A stretch of DNA of 64,000 nt from Knufia peltigerae (GCA_030247855.1 JAPDRN010000111.1:1-64000); one strand, 5' to 3'; numbered from the stretch's first letter, positions 43,769-54,817 are shown. A program made the numbers and translations. Notes: a model not told the origin generated them from the letters alone.

Positions 43769-44584
43769 TTACAATTTAGACGCTCTCTTGTCTTTTTGGG
43801 CGATGCTCTCAATCTCAATCTCACTCGTACACAAGATCAAGGTGTCCTCCAACGCGGGGACACGGTACTTGAGGTTCACGGCCTGATAGTCTTCGCTTGC
43901 CAACATGTCTGCGAAATGAGAGATGGAGGGGTAAGACGCGAGGGCGAACTCGTCCCAACCTTTCCGGGACGGTTGAGACGCGGGAGGAGCCTGGGGGACG
44001 ATGTTCCCTACGAGTTTGGCGTTGCCTCCACGTCTGGACCCGATGCTCTCGGCGAACGCCTTGCCGTACTTGAGGTACGAATCCTTGAGACCCGGCTTGA
44101 AGGCGAGTAGGTTGAGCATGGACAGAGGTGACGAACCCGCTTTCGTGGTTCGGAAAGACTTGATCCAGTTCAACAAGTCCGGAGACATTTCGAGCGTCTG
44201 AGAAGACGACCCCAGTCGTGGCCTGTCGAGGGCCCCCGTGAGGGGCGGCACGGATGACGGGCTAGGGTGGAGGATGGCGTCGTTGGTCGAGGCGAAGTCT
44301 TTGGTCAAGCGCGATGGGATCCCCGTGACGGCGGACCAGTGGCAAGCGACCTGTGAGGTGAGACTGTCGGGGAGGGGGTCACCGCCGAGCACGATGAGCA
44401 ACAAGTCCCACGGTCGAGACGGGCGGAGGAGTGCGTCGGCTTCAATCTCGGTCGGGGTGATGATCCAACGGATCACTTTGGAGACGGCGAGAGGTTTGAC
44501 CGACGTGGATTTGAGAGAGGTCAGAAAAGAATCAATGCTGCTGGATGGGTCGAGTGATATGAGGTGAAGTGTCGCTAGAGGCAT
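43769..44584 (-). CDS. Uncharacterised protein with DUF1330-like C-terminal half
   Basis: Single exon, 271 residues, start MPLATLHLISLDPSSSIDSF. The N-terminal half (LKSTSVKPLAVSKVIRWIIT, WDLLLIVLGGDPLPDSL) and the C-terminal half each look like a small alpha-beta barrel. The C-terminal half reads LSMLNLLAFKPGLKDSYLKY, FAESIGSRRGGNAKLVGNIV, WDEFALASYPSISHFADMLA and YRVPALEDTLILCT, which resembles DUF1330-type dimeric alpha-beta-barrel proteins. No catalytic function is assigned to the mould versions I know. A GGT/AGT triplet tract starts directly at the start codon's upstream edge. Confidence 0.7.
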   Translation of the reverse strand: MPLATLHLISLDPSSSIDSFLTSLKSTSVKPLAVSKVIRWIITPTEIEADALLRPSRPWDLLLIVLGGDPLPDSLTSQVACHWSAVTGIPSRLTKDFASTNDAILHPSPSSVPPLTGALDRPRLGSSSQTLEMSPDLLNWIKSFRTTKAGSSPLSMLNLLAFKPGLKDSYLKYGKAFAESIGSRRGGNAKLVGNIVPQAPPASQPSRKGWDEFALASYPSISHFADMLASEDYQAVNLKYRVPALEDTLILCTSEIEIESIAQKDKRASKL

Positions 44585-44594
44585 GGTGGTGGTG

Positions 44595-44630
<36 letters not shown>
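44585..44630. repeat. GGT(7)AGT(8) triplet microsatellite
   Basis: Seven GGT units followed by eight AGT units lie immediately upstream of the - strand start at 44584, so the tract would be in the 5' UTR of that gene. Confidence 0.9.
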
Positions 44631-45161
44631 AAAATGGTTCAGTAGTATTCGTAAAGGTACCTAATAGTAGGTGAGTGTTTGTGTGCACAGTGAGATGGCA
44701 ACTCTTCTTGACGGCCCGTGGAATAGGACGGGTCGCATATGTATAGTAGATTAGATACTCCAACATAGATGTACGAGGACACTTTCGGCTCTCGTGTCAA
44801 TTTACGGCCATGTTTTTCTATCGACTCGGACAGTCGACATGAGTACTTCTTCTTTCAGCCTCGGCTTTTTTGTGGCTCAAAGTGTGGAGAAATGTTAGAG
44901 TAATCATAAAGTCAATTCGACGACGCTAGTTTTTGATCTAATCTAATCTCGAGACTCGGGGTTTGCAGCGTCTTTCACATTATTCCACGGGAAACATTTT
45001 TTTCGAAGCATTCGACAGCGAGAGTACTTGTCCCTTGTCCGGTTGGGAATATTTGAGCACCACGACACGACAACGCTTTTTAACCCGACCCTCCTTCCAC
45101 GCTCATTGCCCATCTTTTTCTTCTTCCCCGTAACAGAAAAAGGACACAACCTCGACGGACA
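44631..45161. promoter_or_regulatory. Divergent promoter region
   Basis: Remaining 531 bases between outward-pointing starts at 44584 and 45162. It contains GGTACCTA at about 44656. No gene is seen. Confidence 0.45.
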
Positions 45162-45911
45162 ATGGCGGGCCTCAACCCCCTTCCACCTTCGCACGTCCAC
45201 AGTACCACCCGCCTCTCGCACGCCCAAGCGCACTCCTACCTCTCTTCTTTTCTCGACCAGACGGAGATCGACGCGGCGTACCGTCCGGACTCGACGCTCA
45301 GCGAGCGTGGCCCTCAAGCCGTCAGCACCGGCTCCAACCCCAACCTCACCTTGCACCACCTCAAGCGCATCTTGCAGGGCATAGAGGGGAAACAAATCAT
45401 TTCCACTCTCGAACTCGAACCTGATGGCGCTGGCGCTGCCGACGCCGACGCTGGAGGGGCAGCCACCACCTCCACCAAACGTCCTCACGGCGCAGACGAC
45501 GACAACGCCAAAAGTGCAAAACGTCGTCAAATCCACGACTCGGAACGAGGTCGCGCGGGTCCCACTGACGACGAGGGAGACGAACCGGCCATAACAGCCA
45601 CCGAAGACTTGGAAGACTGGCAAGACGCAGAGGAGTATGCCCTGGCCCAGACGGAGGACAATCTGGATTTGACGAACGAGGATCGACATCCTGGCGCGGA
45701 CCTGCCTGAGCCCGTCGACGCAGAGGAAGAAGCAGAACTATTGAACGTCCAAGTTGAAGATGACGCGGGCGCGGACTCGGACACAAACGCAAGGAAACCT
45801 TCATCCAGTAAAAAGGACAAGGACGAAAGAAAGAAGTTGAAGAAGCAGCGCAGAAAAGAAGAAAAGACTAAGTCCGCAGAAGTCAAGAGACGACAAGCCA
45901 CCAAAGACTGA
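45162..45911 (+). CDS. Uncharacterised acidic/basic low-complexity protein
   Basis: Single exon, 249 residues. The N-terminal 75 residues look conserved: MAGLNPLPPSHVHSTTRLSH, YLSSFLDQTEIDAAYRPDST and NLTLHHLKRILQGIEGK. The middle is Ala/Asp/Glu-rich (EDLEDWQDAEEYALAQTEDN), and the C-terminus is a Lys/Arg/Glu helix (KDKDERKKLKKQRRKEEKTK), typical of nuclear or nucleolar proteins. I recall the N-terminal pattern from mould proteins of unknown function; no role is assigned. The divergent neighbour shares its promoter. Confidence 0.72.
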   Translation: MAGLNPLPPSHVHSTTRLSHAQAHSYLSSFLDQTEIDAAYRPDSTLSERGPQAVSTGSNPNLTLHHLKRILQGIEGKQIISTLELEPDGAGAADADAGGAATTSTKRPHGADDDNAKSAKRRQIHDSERGRAGPTDDEGDEPAITATEDLEDWQDAEEYALAQTEDNLDLTNEDRHPGADLPEPVDAEEEAELLNVQVEDDAGADSDTNARKPSSSKKDKDERKKLKKQRRKEEKTKSAEVKRRQATKD

Positions 45912-46244
45912 AAGGAGTCGTTTTACACATTTTAACATCCTTTTCCTCCCTTCCTTTGGAGCGACCAATGGCTTTGCTTTCATCGTCCAGTATCCTACTC
46001 TATTGGGAAAAAGTATATCACCCAGACATGCAGCTTCTCAGCATGCATGCGATTTGATGCAACGACTCAAGATTGACATTCGCCAAAGTCGAAAATGCCA
46101 TCCTGTTGCAACTATCTGTCAAGATTGCCAGCATGATAACCCAGATCAGACCAAGACAATTGCTGGCTAGAAAGCTTGCAGTGTATCTGTCTTAATCCAC
46201 TCCTCCATATCTCATCCTTGCTGTAGACCAGCAAGACAAGGAAT
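45912..46244. other. Intergenic region between convergent genes
   Basis: 333 bases between two stop codons. No gene is seen. Confidence 0.5.
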
Positions 46245-47849
46245 TCACAATTCTCGGTCCGTTGCTTTCACAACATCCGCGTCCACCACTTTCTCGTCCA
46301 GCTCGACAACCTTGCCATTGGACGATGGTTTGGAACTTTTCCAGCCCAAGGCAGCCAGTCGCTCAGCCAAGATGGGATGGCTGTAATGGTAGCTAGCATA
46401 CATCCAGTCCGCGTCCATTGTGCTGAGATTCTGGACTTGGAGCTTGATTAAACTCCTCGCCAGTTCCTTTTGGAAACCAAGGTCGACTGCAAATTTATCG
46501 GCTTCGAACTCGAACTTACGAGAGAGGACATTCATCAAGAGTTTTACAACAGCATCCATTGGACTCAAGGCATCAGAGAAGAGAATGAATCCGATGATGA
46601 TAGGGTGCGAGTTGTGGAATCCAAAGGACGAGTACAAAGAATTGTTGTCGATGAAGACGCTGAACAGGGCAAAGATGTAGAACATGTGGAACTAAGACAT
46701 GATTAGTCAATGAGATAGGTCCTCTTGCACCTCGCTTACCTGTGCGATAGCGAACAATTTCGTGGTATGCGACAGACTCCAATGTCCAAGCTCATGTCCA
46801 AGGACCGCAACAACCTCTTGTGGTTCACTCTTTTCGATCAAAGTGTCGTAGATGACAATGTGTTTCTTCCATGGAAGACCAAAGAAGTACGCATTGCTAT
46901 GTGCACTTCGTTTGCTTCCGTCGATGACATACAGTGACTTCAAGGGGAACTTGAGTCTCGACGCGAGGGCTTCGACGCCTGACTTTAGCTCTCCGGGTTC
47001 GAGAGGTGACAACTTGTTGAAGAGCGGCAGAATGAAGATTGGGTAGATTGTGATGCCGAAGAGCTGGACGGCAATGCCAAAGAGCCAGAGGTAGTAGAAG
47101 AACCTCGTGCCCGTGACTTGGATGATCTTGAGGAAGGCGCTGAGAAGTGGTGTACCGAGTGCGACCATCAGGGCTTGACCCTTTAGCATGTCCGTGAGCC
47201 ATAGCTTGACCGTTTGCTTGTTGAACCCAAACTTCTCCTCCAACACAAAGGTCCCGTAGTACGAAATGGGTAACGAGAGGGCTTGAGAGATCAAGTTGAA
47301 CGTCAGGAAGAAGAGGACCGTATGAGAGATTTCGCCGGAGAATCGTTCGGGTAGGAATCGCGTGAGCCAGATGCCGGTCACCGACCACAGTTTGGGCAAG
47401 ATATCGTATTGAATGAAGAGGACATTTTGGATCTGGGAATATAAACCTGAGATGAAACCGAATCGCGCTTTTGCTCGGCCATATGCCTGCGAAACAAAAC
47501 GGCAGCGGTCAGTGGGCCGCACATTGTTTCAAGTATAACGATATAGTTGTCACTCTTACTTGGCTTCTGTCGAATACATCCTGCGAGATTTCATCTTCTA
47601 GGGTCTTGGGCGGTTTCTTCTTCTGCAACACCTTGTACTGTCGCAGGGATAATAAACCTTCGAGGACATACTGGCCCAGGGAGAAACCCAGGATCAGTCT
47701 TTTCCAAGGGAATCCAGGTCTGTCCAGGAATGCAGCCAGGCGCTGATGTAAGGTTAGCCGCGGGGGAAAGATGATCAATGCCCATCGGACCAAGGAAGAG
47801 AGGTACTTACACTGGGGAAGTCACTCAGCATCCGTAGCAGAGATGCCAT
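46245..47849 (-). CDS. ste24: CAAX prenyl protease Ste24 (M48 zinc metalloprotease)
   Basis: Four exons, 47811-47849, 47560-47742, 46740-47486 and 46245-46691, give 471 residues; introns are 68, 73 and 48 bases and all joins are in phase 0. The protein is a multi-pass ER/inner-nuclear membrane protease that trims prenylated CAAX proteins such as a-factor precursors and clears clogged translocons. The zinc site is HELGH (about 305-309, in VLGHELGHWSLSH) with the third ligand in FEFEADKFA (about 386). Membrane helices include PWKRLILGFSLGQYVLEGLL, YLWLFGIAVQLFGITIYPIF and the paired segment FHMFYIFALFSVFI. Family block FALPVAI is absent, but PIFILPLFNKLSPL, SNAYFFGLPWKKHIVIYDTL and SHPILAERLAALGW are present. 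Divergent from bL34m. Confidence 0.95.
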
Positions 47850-48270
47850 GGTCCAGATCTCGAGACCAAGTGAAAAGCAGACGAATGGAACACAGTCTGC
47901 AGAGGAAATGGTGTCGGGAATGCACCATGGGACGAGTATGTGTTTGCTTTAAGTACAGGTAGTACATATGTTTCGCGTACCGGGGCTCAGCGCGACCGAA
48001 TCGGGCAACTGCGGCGAACCAGGACGAGACCTCTAGCTCGATTTTTTGCATCTCATATTCGCTATTTCGGGGCACTGGTGGACTATTGCAAAGGACTCGA
48101 GTCAAAGCGCTTTCATTGAGACTAGTGACGAACAGCACAAAGGAAACTTGGTCTTTGCTCGACATCAACACCACCGCAGCATTTAAATCGTCACATCCCG
48201 CTCTTATCGTCGTTCGATCTACAAGATGTGCCGTATTTGTGGACGTGTGGTTAGGTGCATCTTCGACACG
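47850..48270. promoter_or_regulatory. Divergent promoter region, Ste24 / bL34m
   Basis: 421 bases between outward-pointing starts. No gene is seen. Confidence 0.5.
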
Positions 48271-48788
48271 ATGCCATCCCGAGTACGCCATGTTCCGGCT
48301 CGAAGGTAAGCCATGTCCTTTCATAAGTTGATATATAATTTGTTTCGCCGATGAGATCAAGCTAACACGGGGGGTTCATCATCAGAGCTTTTACAACGGT
48401 CAGACGATTAGCAACGCCTAGCACATCCATAGCACAGTCTACACAGTCTCCGACGCTCTCGTTAGCACGAGCCTTCTCCGCAATCTCTTTCAACACCCCT
48501 ACATCCACACACGCATCCCTCTCAAGAACGTCTTCAGGACTCGGTAGAGGCAGCAGTCGACCGTCGATACCGTTGTCGTCCGGTATGACAAGCTCGGCGG
48601 CATCTGCGTCGAGAGGGTTCTCTACCTCCGCGGCTCTTCAGGGTTATCGGAGACGGTCAGACACATATAATCCTTCCAGACGTGTGCAGAAGCGGCGGCA
48701 CGGTTATCTGGCTCGACTAAAGACACGAGGCGGACAAGCGGTGCTGAAACGGAGGAAACTCAAGCGCAGAACGTATCTCAGTCACTAG
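48271..48788 (+). CDS. Mitochondrial large-subunit ribosomal protein bL34m
   Basis: Two exons, 48271-48305 and 48386-48788, give 145 residues. The join over an 80-base intron (GTAAGC...ATCATCAG) reads MPSRVRHVPARRAFTTVRRL, an Arg-rich, acid-free mitochondrial leader, and continues Ser/Thr-rich to about residue 95. The last 45 residues are the bL34 core: YNPSRRVQKRRHGYLARLKT, GGQAVLKRRKLKRRTYLSH, with the typical K-R-x-H-G-x-x-x-R and GRxxLKRRRxKGR-like pattern. It sits near the peptide exit of the mitoribosome. The start was chosen because this ATG is the only one whose frame joins through the donor at 48306 to the core. Confidence 0.92.
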
Positions 48789-49049
48789 TCTGGCCATTAA
48801 GACATTGGTCGATATCCATTGTGCCAACGTTGATATTGATGGCTTTGGCGACGGGCCTGGGCTTGGTCAGGTTCAGGCCAGGCATACTCCCTTTTCAATG
48901 TACAAATTATACACTTCGAATCGTAATTACGAAATACTAGAACATATTACTAGATTCCCAGCTACCTCAAGTCGAGCGGACGGAAGCTATACGCACACGC
49001 TGAAATCGACATTGTGGTACTCAGGAGTTTTTATAATTTTATCTATATC

Positions 49050-50358
49050 CTACGCCTGAGGTTGCGAAGATGTCTTGTCCTCGTCTCTCATGTGCGAAAA
49101 GCTCTGAGCCTCAAATTTGGGCTCTTCAACGACTTTGCTGGCCTCCGTCTGCATTGGACTCAAGCCCCATCGTTCAAACATTTCCTTGTCCTCGTCCCAG
49201 CCATTGCACTCCGTGGTCAACATCTTCTCGCCCGTGAAGATGGCATTGGCTCCTGCCATGAAGCAAAGCATCTGCTCGCTTTCCGGCATTGTCACTCTTC
49301 CTGCTGCAATTCTGATAATGGTCTTTGGCATGACCAAGCGTGCGGTCGCGATGCATCTGACCATGTCTTCTAGCTTCACAGGGTCCTGGCCAAACATCGG
49401 TGTTCCCTTGATGGGGACAAGCTTGTTGACGGGGAACGATTCAGGGTGTTCAGGCAACGTTGCCAATGTGTGAATGAGCCCGACGTGGTCGGTGCGAGGG
49501 GTCTCGCCCAAACCGAGAATGCCACCGCTGCAGACGTGTATACCTGCTTCACGGACGTTCTCCAGCGTCTGTAGGCGCTCGTCGTAGCTTCTCGTGGTGA
49601 TGACGTTCGGGTAGTGTTCTCTTGACGTGTCGATGTTGTGGTTATACGCCGTCAATCCGGCCTCTTTCAGCTCCTTGGCTTGCTGCTTGTCCAGCATACC
49701 GAGTGTGACACATGCTTCCATTCCTAACGATCTGACTCCTTTGACCATGTCGACGATGTTCTTCATACCTCTTGTCCGGCCACGCATGTCCCGCCAAGCG
49801 GCTCCCATGCAGAATCGGTTGGATCCATTGGCCTTTGCGATCTTTGCAGCTTCGATCACCGAGTCGACCGTAGACAGTTTGGTAGCTTGGAGATTGGTCT
49901 TGTACCGAGATGACTGGGCGCAGTAGGAACAATCTTCGGTACATCCGCCGGTCTTGATGTTCATCAGTGTACATAACTGCACAGCCGAGGGCTTGTGGAA
50001 TCTGCGGTGGACGGAGCCCTGGGGAATGAAGAGTCAGAGGACGCAATGTTTACACAACAGACACCTTAGATGTAGATATCTACATGCTGGGAATCAGACA
50101 ACTTACAGCAGCGAAAGCGAGTTCCATGAGAGGTGTCTGGTGTATTTGCGAAATCTCCTCTTTGGTCCAGTTGTTGCGAGGGCCCGTCGCGTTGACGGCC
50201 TGGTCGAAAACAGACCGTGACTGAGGCGGTGGTGGGGGAGAGGTCTGAGCAAGGCCAGGACCGCCTCTAGGGACATCGTGGACGATGCTATAGTACCTCA
50301 CCGCAGGCACCTTTTTGGCGCTTCGAACGACACAGCGACTCATGCTTGCTGGATCCAT
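49050..50358 (-). CDS. bio2: Biotin synthase (radical SAM)
   Basis: Two exons, 50107-50358 and 49050-50018, give 406 residues; the 88-base intron joins MELAFAA to GSVHRRFHKPSAVQLCTLMN in phase 0. It inserts sulfur into dethiobiotin, the last step of biotin synthesis, in mitochondria. The radical-SAM motif GGCTEDCSYCAQ carries Cys110, Cys114 and Cys117 for the 4Fe-4S cluster. Other family blocks: GSNRFCMGAAWRDMRGR, ACVTLGMLDKQQAKELKEAG, TAYNHNIDTSREHY, CSGGILGLGET, NKLVPIKGTPM, RIAAGRVTMPE and ANAIFTGEKMLTT. The N-terminus (MDPASMSRCVVRSAKKVPAV) is Arg/Lys-rich and fits mitochondrial import; a second in-frame ATG lies five codons on. Its product is the cofactor of pyruvate carboxylase, which is encoded 42 kb away in this window. 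Confidence 0.96.
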
Positions 50359-51205
50359 GGTTCAGAGGGCCGCAAGTCTCAAGGGAACTCCAGGTGATTT
50401 GGTTGGCGGGGAGGGACGACGATAAATACCTGCTCTTATTAGATCGGGGCAGGGGAGAACTACGAGCGATCGATTATGGTGGGGGGCTTTTTCGAAAAGA
50501 GGTTGATGGTTGATGATTGTGGATTGTGGTTGAGTTTCCCGCTTCTGTCTCCGCTTCCGGACTTTTTCTGCTGAGAAATTCGGTGATGGTTTCTGGCTTT
50601 TTGCTGGGCCTCATCGGCATCTTCAGCCAGGCGATCGATTATGGAGTACTCATACTGTAGCTATTTACTGGACAAGTGTGAACCCGGCCCTGTCCATCCT
50701 CGGCTTCCGAGGCACCAAGACAACAACCTGTTCAGAGATCCTCCGTACCACCAACCAGCACGGGATCCTCCGTATCTCCTCCGTGTTCGGCAGAAAGACG
50801 GCCTTTTTTTCTTGTTTGTCATAGAGATCCGACCAGCAAGACTCCTCGTATCCGACATGAGTATGGACACCGTCTCAGCATCATCTACTATATATCCCTC
50901 CATGATCGCTTCTCTGAATCTCAGCGAAGTCACCCAATCGCGTAGTTCTCAGGTATCCGCAGTCGCACTGTCAGGGTCACGATTAGCTTATCAGGTCAGG
51001 TACTTCACTATGGCAACTTGTCGTCCGAGGAGCCTATTGCCTTCCTCGCTGCCTACACTAATGATACACCATACCCCTGATATATTATATTGCAAGTAAT
51101 AACCACAGCCTATTTTCTTCATTACTCAGCAATATTTCTACTACGCAACTTACTTGATCTGTTGTTTCTGCGTGTTTCGTATCTCAATTCAAGCAAGAAT
51201 TCAAA
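50359..51205. promoter_or_regulatory. Divergent promoter region, biotin synthase / acetyltransferase
   Basis: 847 bases between outward-pointing starts. GATCCTCCGTA occurs twice (near 50738 and 50764), resembling the CTCCGTA core found elsewhere in this window. No gene is supported. Confidence 0.45.
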
Positions 51206-51946
51206 ATGCATATCAGACCTGGTACAGCGCAAGACCTGCCGGACTGCGCAACAATCTCTTGCAATGCTATGTTCGATGATAATTTGACCGCCTATGTGGC
51301 CCCTTATCGCCATAGTCACCCGGAGTGCCTGCGCCACGGTATTCTCCTACGGACCAAGAAAAGATACTATGGCGGCGATAGGGTATTGGTTGCCGTGACT
51401 GACGAGAACGATGCTGATTGGGATGGGAACGAAAAGGTCATCGGCCACCTTTCAGCAAGCTCGACCCTTGACGCAAAATCAAGGCCCTCGTCGTTTTCAT
51501 GGGAAGGTAAGTGACTTATCTTATGCTTGAGACACAAACGACCGGAATTACTAATTCTCACAGGCCTTGAGCTACGGCTTCTTCATCTGGAAGAATTGTT
51601 TATCTGGTACACAGGCTCAGACAGGTCGATCTCGAAAAGCAAATGGTCCGAATTTGCAGCGGGAAAGTCAGCGGGCTGCAAAGACCCATATTCCGACTTC
51701 AATGCATACTGGCACGTTTCCCATCTGTCAGTAGACCCGGCTTATCATCGACGTGGCGTTGCCACGGCCTTGATGGAGAACGTGAAATGTCTTGCTTCCA
51801 AGGACAGCCTACCAATCGTGCTTCTTGCAAGCATTCAGGGAAGACTTCTATACTTAAAAGTTGGCTTTCGCGAACTTGGACAGGCCAACGAAGGAACACT
51901 GTATGCCGCCAGTGTAATGGCCTGGTATCCTGAATCTTCCAAATAA
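51206..51946 (+). CDS. GNAT N-acetyltransferase
   Basis: Two exons, 51206-51506 and 51564-51946, give 227 residues; the 57-base intron (GTAAGT, ATTACTAATTCTCACAG) joins SFSWEG to LELRLLHLEE. The start MHIRPGTAQDLPDCATISCN is the first GNAT strand and helix. The acetyl-CoA site is in motif A, HVSHLSVDPAYHRRGVATAL (RxxGxA loop), followed by VKCLASKDSLPIVLLASIQG and LLYLKVGFRELGQ. The substrate is unknown; the layout is that of small fungal acetyltransferases acting on small molecules or peptides. It lies 587 bases upstream of the second amidoligase-like gene on the same strand. Confidence 0.88.
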
Positions 51947-52533
51947 TCCACTCGAGTGGAGGCGATACTAATGGAATTTATCTGGTACTGTTTCGTATGT
52001 GAGTCAACATGTGCTGATGTGGTCTTCCGAAGCCCGGTGCTCGAGTCCTACTGGCTTATACACAATCGATTCAATTCCCGGATCTAGCGACAGGCTACAG
52101 ATTGACAATACGGAGGTGCCTAGTTTTGCGAGGTTTGTTGTGGTATTGAGTTTCGAAATGTTTGGACATCGATTGGAATGCGAGCAAGGTGCATACTTTG
52201 GGATCGCTATTGTGGGTCACTTCCTTGCAAACGCTCCTGAGGCCCTCGAGTTACGAAAACTTTGTGGAGTGTGCCGATGTCCCTCTTCGCCGCAACGGAT
52301 ACTACCAACGCTGTATATATACGAAGACGCTGCCCTTGTCTGATTGAGCATGATCCTCTCTCGCTTTCAAGAAGATTTCGACTCTTATGTGTCCGCTAAA
52401 TATACAGATACTCGACATAACGACCATCGACAGGGGTTTGCTCGACAAGTCAATCCCGTTACACTCTTTTGGGAATTTTTGAGACGCTCTCTACTTTTCA
52501 AACAGAAAATACCACTCTCCTCTTACTATCAAG
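51947..52533. promoter_or_regulatory. Intergenic region, acetyltransferase to amidoligase
   Basis: 587 bases between two + strand genes. A TATATAT word lies at about 52313-52320, roughly 215 bases before the next start, and the last 40 bases are pyrimidine-rich. No gene is seen. Confidence 0.45.
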
Positions 52534-54282
52534 ATGCCTATCTCCATAACCGCCCACGATGACAGCCAAATGCCCCTCAAAAAGGCCAAAACATCTCATC
52601 CCGATACTTCGCTCCTCATGCATGCAAAGAACAGCACAACACAAATAGCTTCTGCTACCACCGACAACGAGGATGACAAAGCGCCAATCCGTGCCACAAC
52701 CTTTGGCATAGAGCTTGAATTTGGCCTGGCATTCAAGGAAGAACTTCTGCGGACCATACTCCAAGAATACAACATCGAAGCGGCTATTGTCAAGAGATTT
52801 ACTGCCCTCCAGCACGACAACTTACTGGGAAAGCTTGCAACAAACCCCCTGCCCAATCCTGCCTTGGATAACAGACTACGCTATTCTTCTTGGGCGCTAC
52901 ATGTTCCACGAGATGACCTTGGTTGTCAAAAGAACTTGCATCGGGAGATGTTTGCCAATCTCACAACAAGAGATAGACAATACCTTCGCAGATATGTGAT
53001 GGAGCCCCTTCTTATAGGCAAGAAATGCCTGAACACAGCTTGTCTCGACAGCAACATCATTGGATGGGTGGAACCCGACGCAGACTATCCTACCATTCCT
53101 TCCAAAGCCGAGATACCTTTCCCCGGACAAGACAACGATGTCATGGTTCGAAAGGCCTTTGCCGACTATTCAAAATGGACTCTGACGAACGACTATACGC
53201 TGGTAGGGGCTTTGAAAAGTCAGCTTGCAGACAACTTGCAGAACCGAAATATACCAACACAACAAATCTCGACTTGGGATACCACAGGTGTCGAATTGAT
53301 CAGCCCGATCTTCGACCTCGACAACAAACGACCAGCCTTTCAACAAATTCAACAATATCTTGGTGCTCTGAATAACCAAGACACTTTCCTGATGGAGTCT
53401 GTATGGGCAAGCACCCATATACATATCGGCTTCAATTTCGACAAGCCAGAAGATATGCCAATTCTGTTATTGCAGCACCTAGCATATATTCTGCTACTAC
53501 ATGAGGACCTCTTGTCGAAGTGTCACCCACGAAGCCGATGTGGAATCGAATTGCCCAACTCCGTCCCTGAAGAGCCGACCTGGGACGAAAGCGACGATGA
53601 CTTTGATGTCGATGCACCTTTCCCACCCGACCCAACCGAAGATGAACTGGAGAAAGAAGATGAAGATGCAGTCCTTGCTTGGGAGGCCCAATACACCGGA
53701 GCCGGTAATGTCGACTCCAACTATTGGTATCTCCATAGCAAGCTGCTAGCTCAAGCTCCTTCCCATGAACATCACAACATCATCAGAGACACCATCTTCG
53801 AAGAACACGGCAGCATCCGCGACCTCATTGAGAACCTACAAAAGCCCCTTCCCAACAAGCCCGGCAATGTGCATCGGGGATATATGTATAATTTCGCCAA
53901 TCTCCTCGCTATGGAGAAGAATACAACATCGTGGAAATCCATCAAGCCGACTGTGGAATTCCGGCAACACGCATGTACCACCGACACCGACGTCATTCAA
54001 CACTGGGTCATACTTTTGGAGGCTATTGTCCGAAAAGCTGAAGAGTTTGCCGCCATCACGACACATCACAGCACAAACTCGACAAACCCAGCACATACAT
54101 ATGCTGAGCAAGAGGCTGGCAAATACCCAACTACCTATGCATCATCATGGCCGTATACAAACATGAAGGATTTCTGTGTCGACTTTTTGAACATGCAGGA
54201 AGAAGCAGGAAGATATTGGCAGACACGGCATGAACAATACAAGGACGATCGACCATCTAGAAAGGAACATATCGAGATGTGA
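52534..54282 (+). CDS. Amidoligase-like protein (COOH-NH2 ligase fold), copy 2
   Basis: Single exon, 582 residues. It shows the same ordered motifs as the gene at 41849-43354 with little other identity: FGIELEFGLAF (Glu60, Glu62), TTGVELISPIFDL, THIHIGFNF (His295, His297), and TVEFRQHACTTD (Glu475, Arg477, His479) followed by QHWVILLEAIVRKAEEF. These are the metal and phosphate sites of the amidoligase/GCS-like fold, which forms amide bonds at the cost of ATP. An acidic insert (about residues 345-375, DESDDDFDVDAPFPPDPTED) interrupts the middle. No substrate is known to me for fungal members. An acetyltransferase precedes it and an MFS transporter follows it, all on the + strand. Confidence 0.85.
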   Translation: MPISITAHDDSQMPLKKAKTSHPDTSLLMHAKNSTTQIASATTDNEDDKAPIRATTFGIELEFGLAFKEELLRTILQEYNIEAAIVKRFTALQHDNLLGKLATNPLPNPALDNRLRYSSWALHVPRDDLGCQKNLHREMFANLTTRDRQYLRRYVMEPLLIGKKCLNTACLDSNIIGWVEPDADYPTIPSKAEIPFPGQDNDVMVRKAFADYSKWTLTNDYTLVGALKSQLADNLQNRNIPTQQISTWDTTGVELISPIFDLDNKRPAFQQIQQYLGALNNQDTFLMESVWASTHIHIGFNFDKPEDMPILLLQHLAYILLLHEDLLSKCHPRSRCGIELPNSVPEEPTWDESDDDFDVDAPFPPDPTEDELEKEDEDAVLAWEAQYTGAGNVDSNYWYLHSKLLAQAPSHEHHNIIRDTIFEEHGSIRDLIENLQKPLPNKPGNVHRGYMYNFANLLAMEKNTTSWKSIKPTVEFRQHACTTDTDVIQHWVILLEAIVRKAEEFAAITTHHSTNSTNPAHTYAEQEAGKYPTTYASSWPYTNMKDFCVDFLNMQEEAGRYWQTRHEQYKDDRPSRKEHIEM

Positions 54283-54817
54283 TGGTTTTGGATACAGGAA
54301 GGAAGTTGGAGAGATTGGACTGTTGGATTAGTATTGAGAGCTAATTATAAGCTGAAATATGTTGGAAGTCTTTTGGTTTCTTTGCAGGTAATACGAATGA
54401 ATGTGACGACCTGACGATGCAGTATTGTAATTTTGCGAATGATAACATTTCCTCTCCTTCAGCCTTGCCAAGATCAATTCGCAGCCTTGTCGGCACGTGC
54501 ATCCCGAGCTAGCCACTAAGAAGTCGCCGGCAAGTGGCCGGATTTTTCCTAGTGGGAAGATCCTTCCCCACCCTGGGAGGCTGCCTATCTGCGTACCAGA
54601 GCAAGTGCTTGTAGTCACTCTTGAGATTTTTCTCTTCATGAATTCTTTACCTATGACCATATCTTGTGGAATGCGCAATACCGTTATCGCTTGGCTGCGT
54701 AGTCTACTTGCGCTATAATATGCTTAATCCGTCCTCTCGAATTTATTACAAGTGAAAGACATATGCCAAATCATTCCGACGTGACGCCTCTGACATCTCG
54801 AAATTCGGCTCCATCGG
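54283..54817. other. Intergenic region, 0.5 kb
   Basis: Between two + strand genes. An imperfect hairpin, GTGGGAAG pairing with CTTCCCCAC, lies at 54552-54571; it is short and not near a stop codon or start. No gene is seen. Confidence 0.45.

Noticed and set aside
54552..54571. Imperfect GTGGGAAG/CTTCCCCAC hairpin
   Set aside because: Short, with a bulge, and not placed as a known regulatory element; eukaryotic genes do not use such terminators.
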